Shown: one piece after another, positions 8,606-17,976 of the stretch
Layout: each line of letters opens with the position of its first letter
How positions within the stretch are numbered: the stretch's first letter is position 1
From: Arthrobacter sp. efr-133-TYG-118
GTDB taxonomy: Bacteria > Actinomycetota > Actinomycetes > Actinomycetales > Micrococcaceae
DNA: 64,000 nucleotides
Reading direction: 5' to 3'
Assembly: GCF_030209755.1 (NCBI RefSeq)
Contig: NZ_JARVRH010000006.1
Span: 62,001-126,000, forward strand
Program-made: the position numbers and the translations under genes
The notes under the pieces: model-generated
Database searches by the model: none
Told to the model about the DNA's origin: nothing
Seen by the model: the letters and a program-made list of their open reading frames with translations, nothing else

Positions 8606-9097
8606 TCACGAGTCGCCGATAAATCCCGAGCCCGCATAGAGATGCAGCACGGGCAGCCCCAACTGGTCCTGGGCTTTGTTCGCCCAGTCTGTGTGGAAGG
8701 TATCGGCAATCGCGTGCGGGCGGGTGACCACTACGGCCTGTGCCGCATTGAGCGCCTTGACTTTGGACACCAAGCCCGCCACCGCGCCGCCGTCGACGAT
8801 TTCACCGGTCACCCCGCCGCCCAGCCCATCCAAGGCCGCGAGGGATGCCGACAAGGCCTCCGCAGCCTGGGCCCGCTCCGATTGTGGATCCGGTGCCTCT
8901 GCGAGCAGATCCCTGAATGCCTTGGCTATGTCAAGCAAGGAGAGGTTCTCGAGGAAGTCCACCAATAAGTGCCGTTCGGTGTTCGCAGGCACCAACACCA
9001 CCAGGGGCGAGTCCCCGCCGTCGATCAGTTTGGCGATATTGACGCGGTCGTCCGGGCCGAGAGGCTCTTCGGTAAGGATGACGATTGGTTCACTCAT
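8606..9097 (-). CDS. conserved hypothetical protein, possibly nucleotide-binding fold
   Basis: A 163-residue soluble acidic protein. It opens with a strand/loop segment (M-S-E-P-I-V-I-L-T-E-E), alternates predicted strands and helices (P-L-V-V-L-V-P, A-V-V-V-T-R-P-H) and ends L-P-V-L-H-L-Y-A-G-S-G-F, a pattern recalling small Rossmann-like or universal-stress-type domains; that is inference. I chose ATG 9097 rather than an in-frame start 12 codons upstream because the extra residues look like untranslated leader. It precedes msrB by 13 bases in the same direction. Confidence 0.65.
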   Translation of the reverse strand: MSEPIVILTEEPLGPDDRVNIAKLIDGGDSPLVVLVPANTERHLLVDFLENLSLLDIAKAFRDLLAEAPDPQSERAQAAEALSASLAALDGLGGGVTGEIVDGGAVAGLVSKVKALNAAQAVVVTRPHAIADTFHTDWANKAQDQLGLPVLHLYAGSGFIGDS

Positions 9098-9238
9098 GGC
9101 TACAGCGTAGACCTGAGCCGCGCCGGGAGGCATGGTTTAGCGCGGCAATTCTGTTCTCGCTGCGGCGTTGCCTCCCGGGAGGAAACGCCACCAGGGGCGC
9201 TGTTCGGAACACGGCCCCGCAACCGGGAGAATGGTCTC

Positions 9239-10489
9239 ATGGCATCCATGACCCGAGCTGCGCCAACCGTTGAGAACGGCGCGAAAATGTCCGTCCGCGC
9301 CAAATGGACCGTTGCGGGGATCGTTGCGGGAAGCAGCATTGCCGGCTTGCTGGGCGCAGGGTCTTCGGCGCTCGCAGCCTATTTCGCCCGGCGGGTCATC
9401 ACCCCGTCAGTGCGCGAGGCTGACCAAGAGGTCTTGGCCGTGGTGCGCGTTGACAACGGGCTTCAGGTCATCCTCGCAGCTACCCCGGACACCACCATCG
9501 ACGGCGTGTTCAGCCTCATTTTCGCCGGCGGAACTGGATTCGCGAGGATCGGACGGATCGTGTCTTATTCGCCCGCGGAGCGGACGGTGCAGCGCGAAGT
9601 CGAGAAAGTCTACACCGGAGATCTGGCAACGGCCCGGCGTGGATGGTGGAGCGGTGCTGTCTATGACTCCCCGGCGGCGCTTGGCCTGGATTCGGAAGAT
9701 ATACGGATCGACGTCGAGGGGGGCCAAGCGCCCGCGTGGCTGATTCCGTCAGGCGCAGGGAAGCCCGCGAAGGTGTGGGCGATCATGGTGCACGGCCGCG
9801 GGGCTACCCGACTCGAAGGCTTGCGCGCGGTGCGAGTGGCGCACGATCTCGGACTCGACAGCCTGCTGGTTTCCTACCGGAACGACGGCCTGGCGCCGTC
9901 TGCCCCGGACGGGCGCTACGGCCTGGGGTCCACGGAATGGTACGACGTCGACGCTGCAATTGAGTACGCACTCGCCCACGGCGCCCACGAAGTGGTCCTG
10001 TTCGGATGGTCGATGGGCGGGGCGATCTGCCTGCAGACGGCCGATCTTTCGCATCACCGCCATGTGATCAGGGCCATGGTCCTGGACGCGCCGGTGATCA
10101 ACTGGGTCAACGTCCTGGCACACCACGCCCAGATCAACAGGATCCCCTACGCTGTGGGCCGTTACGGGCAGTTGATGCTGGGGCACCCTTTGGGTCGGCG
10201 CCTCACGGGCCTGGCCGCGCCCGTCGACTTGAAGGCAATGGACTGGGATGCCCGCGCCGTCGAACTGCGGACTCCGACGCTGATAATCCACAGTCTTGAT
10301 GATGAGTACGTTCCGTACGAACCTTCGGCCAGCCTCGCTGAGAAGAATCCGGACATGGTCACCTTTGAACCCTTCGAAGGCGCGCGCCACACGAAAGAGT
10401 GGAACGTGGATCCGCAGAAGTGGGAGCGGCTGGTGCGCTCGTGGCTCGCTCCGCACCTCACGCCCCGTGGCGGGCCGGTGTCGGCTTGA
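9239..10489 (+). CDS. alpha/beta hydrolase with N-terminal membrane anchor
   Basis: A 416-residue protein. The first about 50 residues hold a hydrophobic stretch (residues 24-48, rich in Ala/Gly/Val) that would anchor it in the membrane or act as a signal. The C-terminal half is an alpha/beta hydrolase: I-M-V-H-G-R-G (oxyanion strand), nucleophile Ser near 258 in F-G-W-S-M-G-G, acid in H-S-L-D-D-E-Y-V-P, and His in G-A-R-H-T-K-E-W. The start at 9239 has GGGAGA about 10 bases upstream; an in-frame ATG at 9248 is also possible. Substrate unknown; the gene stands alone between oppositely oriented genes. Confidence 0.8.
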   Translation: MASMTRAAPTVENGAKMSVRAKWTVAGIVAGSSIAGLLGAGSSALAAYFARRVITPSVREADQEVLAVVRVDNGLQVILAATPDTTIDGVFSLIFAGGTGFARIGRIVSYSPAERTVQREVEKVYTGDLATARRGWWSGAVYDSPAALGLDSEDIRIDVEGGQAPAWLIPSGAGKPAKVWAIMVHGRGATRLEGLRAVRVAHDLGLDSLLVSYRNDGLAPSAPDGRYGLGSTEWYDVDAAIEYALAHGAHEVVLFGWSMGGAICLQTADLSHHRHVIRAMVLDAPVINWVNVLAHHAQINRIPYAVGRYGQLMLGHPLGRRLTGLAAPVDLKAMDWDARAVELRTPTLIIHSLDDEYVPYEPSASLAEKNPDMVTFEPFEGARHTKEWNVDPQKWERLVRSWLAPHLTPRGGPVSA

Positions 10490-10541
10490 GGGCGGGCCAG
10501 CGGCGGCGGCTTGAGAGTACCTGCGCTGCTCCCGGGGCTTC

Positions 10542-11033
10542 CTAAGGGCTGCCGATCGGCGCAGTCCGGGCGCCGGTCAGACGGATGAGGTCTGCGGGAT
10601 CCAGCTCAATGTCCAGGCCGCGGCGTCCGCCGGAAACGAGGACCGTGCCGAAGGCCAACGCCGATTCGTCGAGCACAGTGGGCGATGGCTGGCGTTGACC
10701 CAGCGGGGAAATCCCGCCCAGGACATAGCCGGTGCGCCGCTCTGCACTTTTGGGATCGGCCATGGTGGCCTTCTTGGATCCGAGAGCCGCGGCGATTGCT
10801 TTGAGGTCAAGGGTGCCACTCACCGGGACGATGCCCACCGCGAGCTTGCCTTCAACGTCCACCATCAAGGTCTTGAAGACCCGGCCGGGATCGATACCCA
10901 GGACCTCGGCCGCCTCAAGCCCGTAGCTGGCCGCCGAAGGATCATGCGTATAGGGGTGCAGGGCAAAAGGAACGCCGGCTGCAGCCAGCACGGCTGTGGC
11001 CGGCGTTCCCTGTGAAGCCTGTTTCTTGGCCAT
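10542..11033 (-). CDS. ybaK: Cys-tRNA(Pro)/aminoacyl-tRNA deacylase YbaK
   Basis: A 163-residue YbaK/EbsC-family protein that hydrolyses misacylated tRNA such as Cys-tRNA(Pro). Family hallmarks are H-P-Y-T-H-D near the N-terminus, the lysine in V-F-K-T-L (catalytic Lys), and G-Y-V-L-G-G-I-S-P-L-G in the C-terminal half. Length matches the family. It lies 15 bases after the stop of the SufE-like gene, both on the minus strand. Confidence 0.92.
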   Translation of the reverse strand: MAKKQASQGTPATAVLAAAGVPFALHPYTHDPSAASYGLEAAEVLGIDPGRVFKTLMVDVEGKLAVGIVPVSGTLDLKAIAAALGSKKATMADPKSAERRTGYVLGGISPLGQRQPSPTVLDESALAFGTVLVSGGRRGLDIELDPADLIRLTGARTAPIGSP

Positions 11034-11048
11034 TACCGGTACTCCGGC

Positions 11049-11504
11049 TCAGGACGACAAGCGGTCCGCCGCGGCGACTTTGCGCTTGATCCGCCCCAGC
11101 ATGGCCGTCATGCCACGCATGCGCAGCGGTGTGATTGCCCGGGTGAGGCCCAGCAGTTCCGGCATGTCATCCGGAACAGCCAGGATCTCGTCGGCAGTCA
11201 GCCCGTCCAGGCCTTCGTGCAAAACGCCCGCAAAGCCGCGCGTGGTGGGCGCCTCCGGCGGTGCCTTGAAAAACAAACGGTAGGCGACGCCGTCGGGCTT
11301 CTTTTCCTGCTCGATGGTCAGGAACAGCGGCGACTGGCACTCCACCACTTGCTCCAGGAGCTCAGGGTGGTCCAGCAGCCGTTCCGGCAGGGCCGGGAGC
11401 CCGCGCGAAAAATCAAGCAACAGCTGAAGGCGATCGGGCTCGGTCAGTGCCTGGAAGTCATCGACAATTTCCGCCAGTGCGGCGGGCAACGTATTGGTAC
11501 TCAT
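11049..11504 (-). CDS. sufE: SufE-like sulfur acceptor protein
   Basis: A 151-residue SufE-family protein that accepts persulfide sulfur. The key cysteine is in V-V-E-C-Q-S-P-L-F, in the position used by SufE to receive sulfur, and the fold signature L-P-A-L-P-E-R-L precedes it. The ATG at 11504 is preferred over one six codons upstream because homologues begin near M-S-T. It lies downstream of a rhodanese-type sulfurtransferase on the same strand with 85 bases between them; the two are a recurring actinobacterial pair, which suggests the rhodanese is its sulfur donor. Confidence 0.88.
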   Translation of the reverse strand: MSTNTLPAALAEIVDDFQALTEPDRLQLLLDFSRGLPALPERLLDHPELLEQVVECQSPLFLTIEQEKKPDGVAYRLFFKAPPEAPTTRGFAGVLHEGLDGLTADEILAVPDDMPELLGLTRAITPLRMRGMTAMLGRIKRKVAAADRLSS

Positions 11505-11589
11505 CACTTCCAGCTTACGCACGTCCGGGGCGGTCTGGCTCCCGTTGCTTCAATATTGCCGGGCCAATGGCAAGGCACAGGGATTCCGG

Positions 11590-12513
11590 CTACTTTCCGG
11601 CGAGCGCGGGGACGGAGCCCCGCTCGGCACCCTTGACGATCGGGACACGCACTGCATTGCCCCACTCCGTCCAGGAACCGTCGTAGTTGCGTACCGTTTC
11701 GAACCCAAGCAGGTACTTCAGGGCGAACCAGGTGTGGCTGGAACGCTCGCCGATGCGGCAGTACGCCACGACGTCGTCGCCTTCCGTGAGGCCGGCTTCT
11801 CCGAGGTAGAGGGCCTCAAGTTCGGTCCGGTTACGGTAGGTGCCATCTTCAGCAGCGGCGCGTGCCCACGGGATGGAGGCAGCCGTGGGGATGTGGCCCC
11901 CGCGCAGGGCGCCCTCTTCGGGGTAGGCCGGCATGTGGGTGCGCTGGCCGGTGTATTCCTCGGGGGAGCGGACGTCGATCAGCGGTTTGCCGAAGTGAGC
12001 CAGCACGTCATCCTTGAAGGCGCGGATCGGGGCGTCGTTCCGTTCGATCACGGGGTACTCGCCCGGGGTGGGCTGGGGGACGTCGGTGGTGATTTCGCGG
12101 CCTTCGGCGATCCACTTGTCGCGGCCGCCGTCCAGGAGCCGGACGTCGTCGTGGCCGAAGAGCGTGAAAACCCAGAGGGCGTAAGCGGCCCACCAGTTGG
12201 ACTTGTCGCCGTAGATCACCACGGTGGTGTCCCGCGAGATGCCCTTGCGGGCTGCGAGGGCTGCGAACGCTTCACCATCGACGTAATCCCGGGTGACTTC
12301 ATCGTTCAGGTCCGTGTGCCAGTCGATCTTGACTGCGCCCGGAATATGGCCGGTCTCGTATAGGAGGACGTCTTCGTCGGATTCGACAACAACCAGCTTG
12401 CCGTCGCCAAGCGCGCCGCCCTCGAGTGCCGCGGCAAGCCACTCGGTGGACACCAGGCGTTCGGGGTGGGCGTACGCGGCGAACTTCTCGTTCTGTTCAA
12501 CGGGGTAGGACAT
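11590..12513 (-). CDS. sseA: thiosulfate/3-mercaptopyruvate sulfurtransferase
   Basis: A 307-residue two-domain rhodanese. The first domain (residues about 20-150) is inactive; the second carries the active-site loop C-R-I-G-E-R-S with the catalytic Cys. The N-terminal E-T-G-H-I-P-G-A and C-terminal R-G-G-H-I-P-T-A segments are rhodanese signatures. The C-R-I-G-E-R loop resembles thiosulfate rather than mercaptopyruvate sulfurtransferases, so thiosulfate is the likelier donor. Followed by sufE. Confidence 0.9.
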   Translation of the reverse strand: MSYPVEQNEKFAAYAHPERLVSTEWLAAALEGGALGDGKLVVVESDEDVLLYETGHIPGAVKIDWHTDLNDEVTRDYVDGEAFAALAARKGISRDTTVVIYGDKSNWWAAYALWVFTLFGHDDVRLLDGGRDKWIAEGREITTDVPQPTPGEYPVIERNDAPIRAFKDDVLAHFGKPLIDVRSPEEYTGQRTHMPAYPEEGALRGGHIPTAASIPWARAAAEDGTYRNRTELEALYLGEAGLTEGDDVVAYCRIGERSSHTWFALKYLLGFETVRNYDGSWTEWGNAVRVPIVKGAERGSVPALAGK

Positions 12514-12721
12514 TGGTATGGCCTTTCACTGACACTTTCACTGACACCGGGCGGCGCCGGGCGATAGGACGTGCCCGGCATTAATCCCACATTATCGAGG
12601 GCCGGGGTCTAAAGCTCCTCTCCGTTCATATGGTGAAATATGGCCTTCATCACGTGTCCGCCCGGGGCGTGGCATTGCCGGTATTCTTGCTGGGGACTTA
12701 CGACACGAAGAACGGACCGCA

Positions 12722-13759
12722 TTGGTACAGATCGAACAGCTCGTCGCGCGCACGCCGGCGGTCTCAGCGGATGAGATTCTGAAGGGCTTCTACCCTTCGC
12801 CACGGTTCGGAGAGGTGTCCTTCAAAAGCTACCGGCCTGATCCGAACCAGCCCAGCCAAGCCGCAGCGGTCAAGGCCCTGGAAGTGTTTGGGGCGACGGT
12901 GGGAGCTGGTGACGGAGACGGACTGTTCAAGCGCCTTTTCGGCAAGAAGGTCAACAGCCGGGCGGGCATCTACCTCGACGGCGGATTCGGCGTCGGAAAG
13001 ACCCACCTTCTGGCTTCCCTGTGGCACTCGGCTCCGGGGCCGAAAGCCTTCGGGACGTTCGTGGAGTACACCAACCTGGTGGGCGCGCTGTCCTTCCGGA
13101 AGACCGTGGAGGCTTTGAGCAGCTACAAGCTTGTCTGCATTGACGAATTTGAGCTCGACGACCCGGGCGACACGGTGCTGATGTCCCGTCTCATGCGTGA
13201 ATTGTCCGACGCCGGTGTGAAGCTCGCTGCCACGTCCAACACTCTGCCTGGTTCACTCGGGGACGGCCGGTTTGCCGCCGTCGACTTCCAGCGGGAGATC
13301 CAGGTCCTTGCGGACCAGTTCGATGTTGTCAGGATCGACGGGGAAGACTTCAGGCACCGCGGCTTGCCCGCGGCTCCGGCACCGTTGAAGACCGAAGACC
13401 TCAAGCGGCAGATGCATGCCGAGTTCGATGGCCAGACTGTGGCCATGGACGATTTCCGCGGCCTGATCGACCACCTTGCCGGTGTGCATCCCAGCCGTTA
13501 TCGCAAGCTGATCTCAGGAATCGATGCCGTTGTCTGGCGCAACGTCGAAACGATTACGGAGCAGGCCGTCGCCCTTCGCTTCGTGGTGCTGGCCGACCGC
13601 CTGTATGACAAGGACGTCCCGATCCTTGCCAGCGGCGTGCCCTTCGACAAGCTCTTCACCGAGGAAATGATGACCGGCGGGTACATGAAGAAGTACTTCC
13701 GCGCCGTGTCCCGCCTGACCGCCCTGGCGCGTGAGGGCCAAAACCACGAGCCTTCGTAG
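12722..13759 (+). CDS. zapE: cell division protein ZapE (AFG1-like ATPase)
   Basis: A 345-residue P-loop ATPase of the AFG1/ZapE family, which in bacteria associates with the division septum. Walker A is G-G-F-G-V-G-K-T (residues 87-94), Walker B is L-V-C-I-D-E-F-E-L (about 136-144), and A-T-S-N-T-L-P is the sensor segment. The start is TTG at 12722, giving M-V-Q-I-E-Q; the ribosome site is weak. It is divergent from the sulfurtransferase, and the 208-base gap between them must hold both promoters. Confidence 0.92.
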   Translation: MVQIEQLVARTPAVSADEILKGFYPSPRFGEVSFKSYRPDPNQPSQAAAVKALEVFGATVGAGDGDGLFKRLFGKKVNSRAGIYLDGGFGVGKTHLLASLWHSAPGPKAFGTFVEYTNLVGALSFRKTVEALSSYKLVCIDEFELDDPGDTVLMSRLMRELSDAGVKLAATSNTLPGSLGDGRFAAVDFQREIQVLADQFDVVRIDGEDFRHRGLPAAPAPLKTEDLKRQMHAEFDGQTVAMDDFRGLIDHLAGVHPSRYRKLISGIDAVVWRNVETITEQAVALRFVVLADRLYDKDVPILASGVPFDKLFTEEMMTGGYMKKYFRAVSRLTALAREGQNHEPS

Positions 13760-13764
13760 GGAGA

Positions 13765-13885
13765 TTCGGGCAGGCCCTTTCGTGTCGACTCCAAGCCACG
13801 TGGGCCCAGACCGACCCGGCTGCCCCAGATTGGGGCAGGCCCTTTCGTGTCGACTCCGTCGCCACGTAGGGACCCTGCTGCCCCA
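13765..13885. repeat. two tandem copies of a 60-bp palindromic unit
   Basis: Two units, about 13765-13827 and 13829-13885, share the exact core GGGCAGGCCCTTTCGTGTCG. Each starts with GGGCAG and ends with CTGCCCCA, so each unit is itself an inverted repeat able to fold. They fill the space between the converging zapE and benE-like genes. They may serve as bidirectional termination or be REP-like dispersed elements. Confidence 0.75.
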
Positions 13886-13887
13886 CT

Positions 13888-15114
13888 CTACTTTTGGGGT
13901 TCCTGGGGTTCCCGGTCCTTGAGGACCCATCGCACCAGGATTCCGGCGGCAAGGGCCCAGAAGGCGGCGCCGATCCCAGCGAAGCTGAGGCCCGAGGCTG
14001 CGATCAGGAACGTCACGGAGGCTCCGATGCGTTCTTCGGCAATGGCCAGCGCCGAGGCGACCGCGGAGGCCATGGTGCCCAGCAGCGCCAAGCCCGCGAC
14101 GGCTTCCAGGAGTCCCGGCGGTGCCGCCGCCACGACGGTCACCAGCGCGGCGGAGAAGGCTGCCAGCACGAGGTAGGCCAAGCCTGACGTGAAGGCTGCG
14201 ATCCAGCGCCGGCCCCGGTCCTCACCTGCCTCCTCCCCTGCCGCCAGCGCAGCGCTCAACGCGGCGAGGTTGATCGCATGTCCACCAAAGGGAGCCCCCA
14301 GCGCAGTCCCTGCCCCGGTCACCAGCATCGACTGGCGCCACGGAACCGTGTAGTCGAAGGACTTCAGCACTGCCACCCCCGGAATGTTCTGGGAAGCCAT
14401 GGTGACTATGAACAAGGGCAAGGCGATGCCGGCCACCGTGCTGAGCGTGAAAGCGGGGGTGGTCCAATGCAACTCAGGCAGCAGCCGGTTCGTAGGGATG
14501 CTCACGCCGTTGACGACGATGTAGATTCCGATGACTGCGAGAGCCACCAACAGCGCGGCCGGGACCGACCAGCGGGGCGCCAGCTTCATCATGACCAGCC
14601 AGCACAGGATCACGGGAGCCACCAACAAGGGAGCGGTGCCCAGGGCCCTGAACGGGGCAAGGCAAAGGGATAAAAGCACCCCGGCCAGCATCGCCTGGGC
14701 GAGGGCCGTCGGAATCTTCGCCATCAGCTTTCCAAGGGCCGGAATGAGTCCCGTCAGGGCGATCAGCGCACCAGCGATGAGGAAGGCGCCGACGGCGGCA
14801 GGCCACCCGCCGTCGGGCACTCCAGTTCCCGCGAGCAGCGCCGCACCAGGTGTCGACCACGCAAGCGTGACAGGCAAGCGCGACCGCCAGGAAAGCCAGA
14901 GCACGCCGAGCCCGAAGGTGAGGGTGAGGGCAAGGAGCCCGCTGGCCGCCTGTTCCTGCGTGGCCCCAACCGCCCGGAGGCCTGCGAGCACCACCGCGAA
15001 GGAGGACGTGAAACCGACCAGCGCGGTCACAATTCCAGCCACGAGCGGACGGGAGAGCTGCCGGGAAGCGGAGGCTGGACGTGACTGTCCGGTGTGGAGG
15101 GATGACGCAGGCAT
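13888..15114 (-). CDS. benE: BenE-family benzoate/H+ symporter-like transporter
   Basis: A 408-residue integral membrane protein with about 12 hydrophobic segments, of the BenE family (putative benzoate:proton symporters). Family signs include the T-S-S-F-A-V-V-L-A-G-L segment in the first helices, G-V-P-D-G-G-W-P-A, and A-P-F-G-G-H-A-I-N-L-A-A in the middle. Start ATG at 15114. No aromatic catabolic gene is adjacent, so the real substrate is uncertain. It converges on zapE. Confidence 0.85.
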   Translation of the reverse strand: MPASSLHTGQSRPASASRQLSRPLVAGIVTALVGFTSSFAVVLAGLRAVGATQEQAASGLLALTLTFGLGVLWLSWRSRLPVTLAWSTPGAALLAGTGVPDGGWPAAVGAFLIAGALIALTGLIPALGKLMAKIPTALAQAMLAGVLLSLCLAPFRALGTAPLLVAPVILCWLVMMKLAPRWSVPAALLVALAVIGIYIVVNGVSIPTNRLLPELHWTTPAFTLSTVAGIALPLFIVTMASQNIPGVAVLKSFDYTVPWRQSMLVTGAGTALGAPFGGHAINLAALSAALAAGEEAGEDRGRRWIAAFTSGLAYLVLAAFSAALVTVVAAAPPGLLEAVAGLALLGTMASAVASALAIAEERIGASVTFLIAASGLSFAGIGAAFWALAAGILVRWVLKDREPQEPQK

Positions 15115-15353
15115 AGTCCATCACGTTACCCGAGCCGTGGCGCGTCTGCCGAGGCGACAGCGGTTAAACGCCAAGGGCACCGGCGGCGCCTCGCGGCGGG
15201 ACCGGTGCCCCGTTGACGTAACTGTATTCGGGAGCTCTGGCCGGTGGAACCGGCTACGGAGCCTCATTGGCGGAGGGAGCTGTCTAGGCCGAAACCCTTT
15301 CAGCAAACCGTCGAGGTTGCCCACGAACTCGGAAGCGGCTCTCTGAACCGCAT

Positions 15354-15461
15354 CTAGTCGTCGATAAAATCGGCGGTCTATTCGATGCCGTCCTTGATGG
15401 CTTCTTCATTGCCACCAACGAGGTCCTGAACTTTGCCCTTCAGATCGTCAAATAATCCCAC
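15354..15461 (-). pseudogene. tiny antitoxin-like gene with in-frame stops (27-aa product if stopped at the first)
   Basis: Read on the minus strand from GTG at 15461, just behind AAGGGAGG, the frame encodes M-G-L-F-D-D-L-K-G-K-V-Q-D-L, then G-G-N-E-E-A-I-K-D-G-I-E, followed by TAG at 15378-15380. In the same frame it continues T-A-D-F-I-D-D and a second TAG at 15354-15356. This matches the start of the MT0933/Rv0909-type antitoxin family (M-G-L-F-D-x-x-K-G-K...), where Lys codons normally stand at both stop positions, so two AAG-to-TAG changes would explain it. It could be a pseudogene or a functional short peptide. No toxin gene is adjacent. Elsewhere in 15115-15578 I see nothing. Confidence 0.6.
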
Positions 15462-15578
15462 GGGCACCTCCCTTCAATCACGGAGCCAGTTCGCTCCTCC
15501 GTTCTCGATCCTAACCCGAGACCTTGGAGGTGCCAAGGGAAAATTTTGACAGGGAAGTCAAACGATTCCTGGAACAGG

Positions 15579-17036
15579 TCACAGCTGCTTCTCGGGAGAA
15601 AGCTGCTGGTGGCGGGGACTGTCCGGATTCATCAAGGAATGCTTGCGGCCGTAGCTGAAGTAGATGACCAGTCCGATGATCAGCCACACGACAAAGCGAA
15701 GCCAGGTTTCCCAATGGAGCTGGACCATGAGGAAGGCTGAGGCGAGAACGCCGAAGGCAGGAACTACAGGCATGAACGGCAGCCTGAAGGTGCGGGGTGC
15801 GTTGGGCTTCTTGTAGCGGAAGACGATCACGGCCAAGCACACCACCACAAACGCGGCAAGGATGCCGATATTGGTCAGGTCGGCGACAGCCTTGATAGGG
15901 AAAACGCCGGCGAGCAGGGCCGAAGCGATGCCTGCGATCCACGTGACACGCTGGGGGGTGCCGTGCTTGTCAGTCCCGGCAAACCAGCCCGGAAGCAAGC
16001 CGTCGCGGCTCATCGAGAACCAGACGCGGGTGACGCCCAGGAGGAAGGTCAGCATCACGGTCAGGATGGACAGGACCGCGAACACGGAGATGATGGTGGC
16101 AATGACGGGCAGGCCAACGCCGGTGAAGGCGGAGGCGAAGCCGGCGGTGGGGTTGATGTCCTTGTAGTTCTGCATACCAGTGAGCACCAGGGTTGCCGCA
16201 ACGTAGAGGAGCATGGCGATGACAAGCGAGAGGACGATTGCCTTCGGCATGTGCTTCTTGCCATCAGTCGCGTCCTCCGCGGCTGTACTCATGGCGTCGT
16301 AGCCGAACACTGCGAAGAAGACCGTTGCGGAGCCGGCCAGTACGGGACCGAAGCCGCTGGGCATGAACGGGTTGTAGTTGTTGGTGTTGATGTAGAAAAT
16401 GCCCAAGCCAATGATGAACAGGATGAGCACAACTTTGATCGCAACGGCGACCAGTTCGAAACGGCCGAACGCCTTGGTTCCGCGGCTTAGGATCCAGGTG
16501 ACCAACAAGCAGACCAGGATGGCCGGAAGGTTGATGACCCCGCCCTTTCCCTCGTCCACGGTTGAGGTCATCCAGGTGGGCATATGGATGCCAATCCCCG
16601 AGAGGAAGGCGTCGAAGTACCCGGAAATGCCGATTGCGACGACGGCGACGATCGCGATGTACTCGAGCAGCAGGTCCCAGCCGATGAACCAGCCGATGAC
16701 CTCGCCCAGGGCAACGTAGCCATAGGTGTAGGCGGATCCGGCGCGGGGGATCATGCCGGCGAATTCTGCGTAGGAGAGTGCCGCTGCCGCTGATGCAAGG
16801 CCCGCGACCAGGAACGAGATCAGCACAGCGGGGCCGACTCCGGGGGTGTCTTTGCTTCCGTGCGCCACGAGGCCGGCCAAGGAGAAGATCCCGACGCCGA
16901 TGATGCCGCCGACGCCGATGGCTGTCAGTTGCCAGAGGCCCAGGCTTTTGAAGAGCCCGCTGTGTTTGTTTTCCTCCTCGATGTCGTCAATGGGTTTCTT
17001 CCTCATGATCGAACGGACGAGTGCTTGTTGATTCAC
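15579..17036 (-). CDS. APC-family cationic amino-acid permease
   Basis: A 485-residue membrane transporter of the amino acid-polyamine-organocation superfamily (CAT/YfnA-like), with about 12 transmembrane segments. The first helix has G-V-G-G-I-I-G-V-G-I-F, the classic APC substrate-binding break, preceded by a cytosolic N-terminus of about 35 residues. The second helix holds S-Y-A-E-F-A-G-M-I-P-R-A-G-S-A-Y-T-Y. It starts with GTG at 17036 (GGAGC just upstream). Nothing recognisable is encoded in 17037-17335 upstream. Confidence 0.88.
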   Translation of the reverse strand: MNQQALVRSIMRKKPIDDIEEENKHSGLFKSLGLWQLTAIGVGGIIGVGIFSLAGLVAHGSKDTPGVGPAVLISFLVAGLASAAAALSYAEFAGMIPRAGSAYTYGYVALGEVIGWFIGWDLLLEYIAIVAVVAIGISGYFDAFLSGIGIHMPTWMTSTVDEGKGGVINLPAILVCLLVTWILSRGTKAFGRFELVAVAIKVVLILFIIGLGIFYINTNNYNPFMPSGFGPVLAGSATVFFAVFGYDAMSTAAEDATDGKKHMPKAIVLSLVIAMLLYVAATLVLTGMQNYKDINPTAGFASAFTGVGLPVIATIISVFAVLSILTVMLTFLLGVTRVWFSMSRDGLLPGWFAGTDKHGTPQRVTWIAGIASALLAGVFPIKAVADLTNIGILAAFVVVCLAVIVFRYKKPNAPRTFRLPFMPVVPAFGVLASAFLMVQLHWETWLRFVVWLIIGLVIYFSYGRKHSLMNPDSPRHQQLSPEKQL

Positions 17037-17335
17037 CGGTTGCTCCTGCGTGTGGGCGTGGACGAATTAGGCCTGTAGAAAAGTATGCGATCTGAATCAC
17101 ATTGGATAAAGTGATTTTTGCTGAGTGGTATTGATCAGTTCTGCTGATCTTTTCGGTGAGCGGCATGAGTGGGATGGGGTAGGCGGCATGTGGTGGGCGT
17201 CTGCGGGGTTCGGCGCCGCCCGGTCATTCCGCCGCCGCCCGGCCCGGTGCTGGAACGTTGCCCCGCGGATCCCGGTGACCGGGGACGTCCATGACCAGAT
17301 CCAAGTCGACGGGAGTTCGACGATCTATGGATACC

Positions 17336-17433
17336 GTCGGATTCTGCTGGATCATTCTCTTCGCCGAAGTTGCCGGTCCCGTGATTCCGCGGGCCCGGAA
17401 TCTGTCCATTCGAATGATTGAGCAGAATCCGAC
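17336..17433. repeat. long imperfect inverted repeat
   Basis: Left arm 17336-17357 and right arm 17412-17433 are 22 bp long and pair with two mismatches (GTCGGATTCTGCT is shared). The 54-base centre itself contains a smaller hairpin (CCGGTCCC...GGGCCCGG). It lies between the APC permease and the tRNA cluster and encodes nothing obvious. It could be a structured RNA, a relic of a small mobile repeat, or a regulatory palindrome. Confidence 0.6.
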
Positions 17434-17514
17434 ATCCGAGCGAAGACGATCCCGGGGCGGACATGACGCGCCCGGGATTTACACCCGTTTGTCCTATAAC
17501 CCCGTCTGCGGGCA

Positions 17515-17541
17515 CAAAAAAGCAGCTCCGGCGGAGCTGCT
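17515..17541 (-). terminator. intrinsic terminator of the minus-strand tRNA cluster
   Basis: Perfect hairpin AGCAGCTCCG/CGGAGCTGCT with no spacer beyond the apex, followed on the minus strand by six or seven T residues. It stands 50 bases beyond the last minus-strand tRNA-Gly, the right place to end that transcript. Confidence 0.9.
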
Positions 17542-17590
17542 GGGGAATGACACTGCTTTTGACCAGTGGCGCTGGTCTGATTTCGAGGAA

Positions 17591-17666
<76 letters not shown>

Positions 17667-17723
17667 ACATGATGATTTTCCGGCCCGGGCCGGATTATCA
17701 TCAACAAGCAAGTTGCCTTGCTT

Positions 17724-17798
17724 TGGTGGGCGATACTGGGATCGAACCAGTGACCTCTTCCGTGTCAGGGAAGCGCGCTACCGCTGCGCCAATCGCCC
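17724..17798 (-). tRNA. tRNA-Val(GAC)
   Basis: 75 bases on the minus strand with encoded CCA. Acceptor GGGCGAT pairs with ATCGCCC; anticodon stem CTTCC/GGAAG surrounds loop CTGACAC, anticodon GAC. Forms, with the preceding tRNA-Gly, the first of two duplicated Gly-Val blocks. Confidence 0.96.
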
Positions 17799-17846
17799 GG
17801 ATCGGCATAAGCCGGCCGGCCCGTTGCCGGGACCTTAAAATAGGAG

Positions 17847-17919
<73 letters not shown>

Positions 17920-17976
17920 ACATGACGATCTTCCGGCCGGGGCCGGATTTTCATCAACAAGCAAGTTGCCTTGCCT

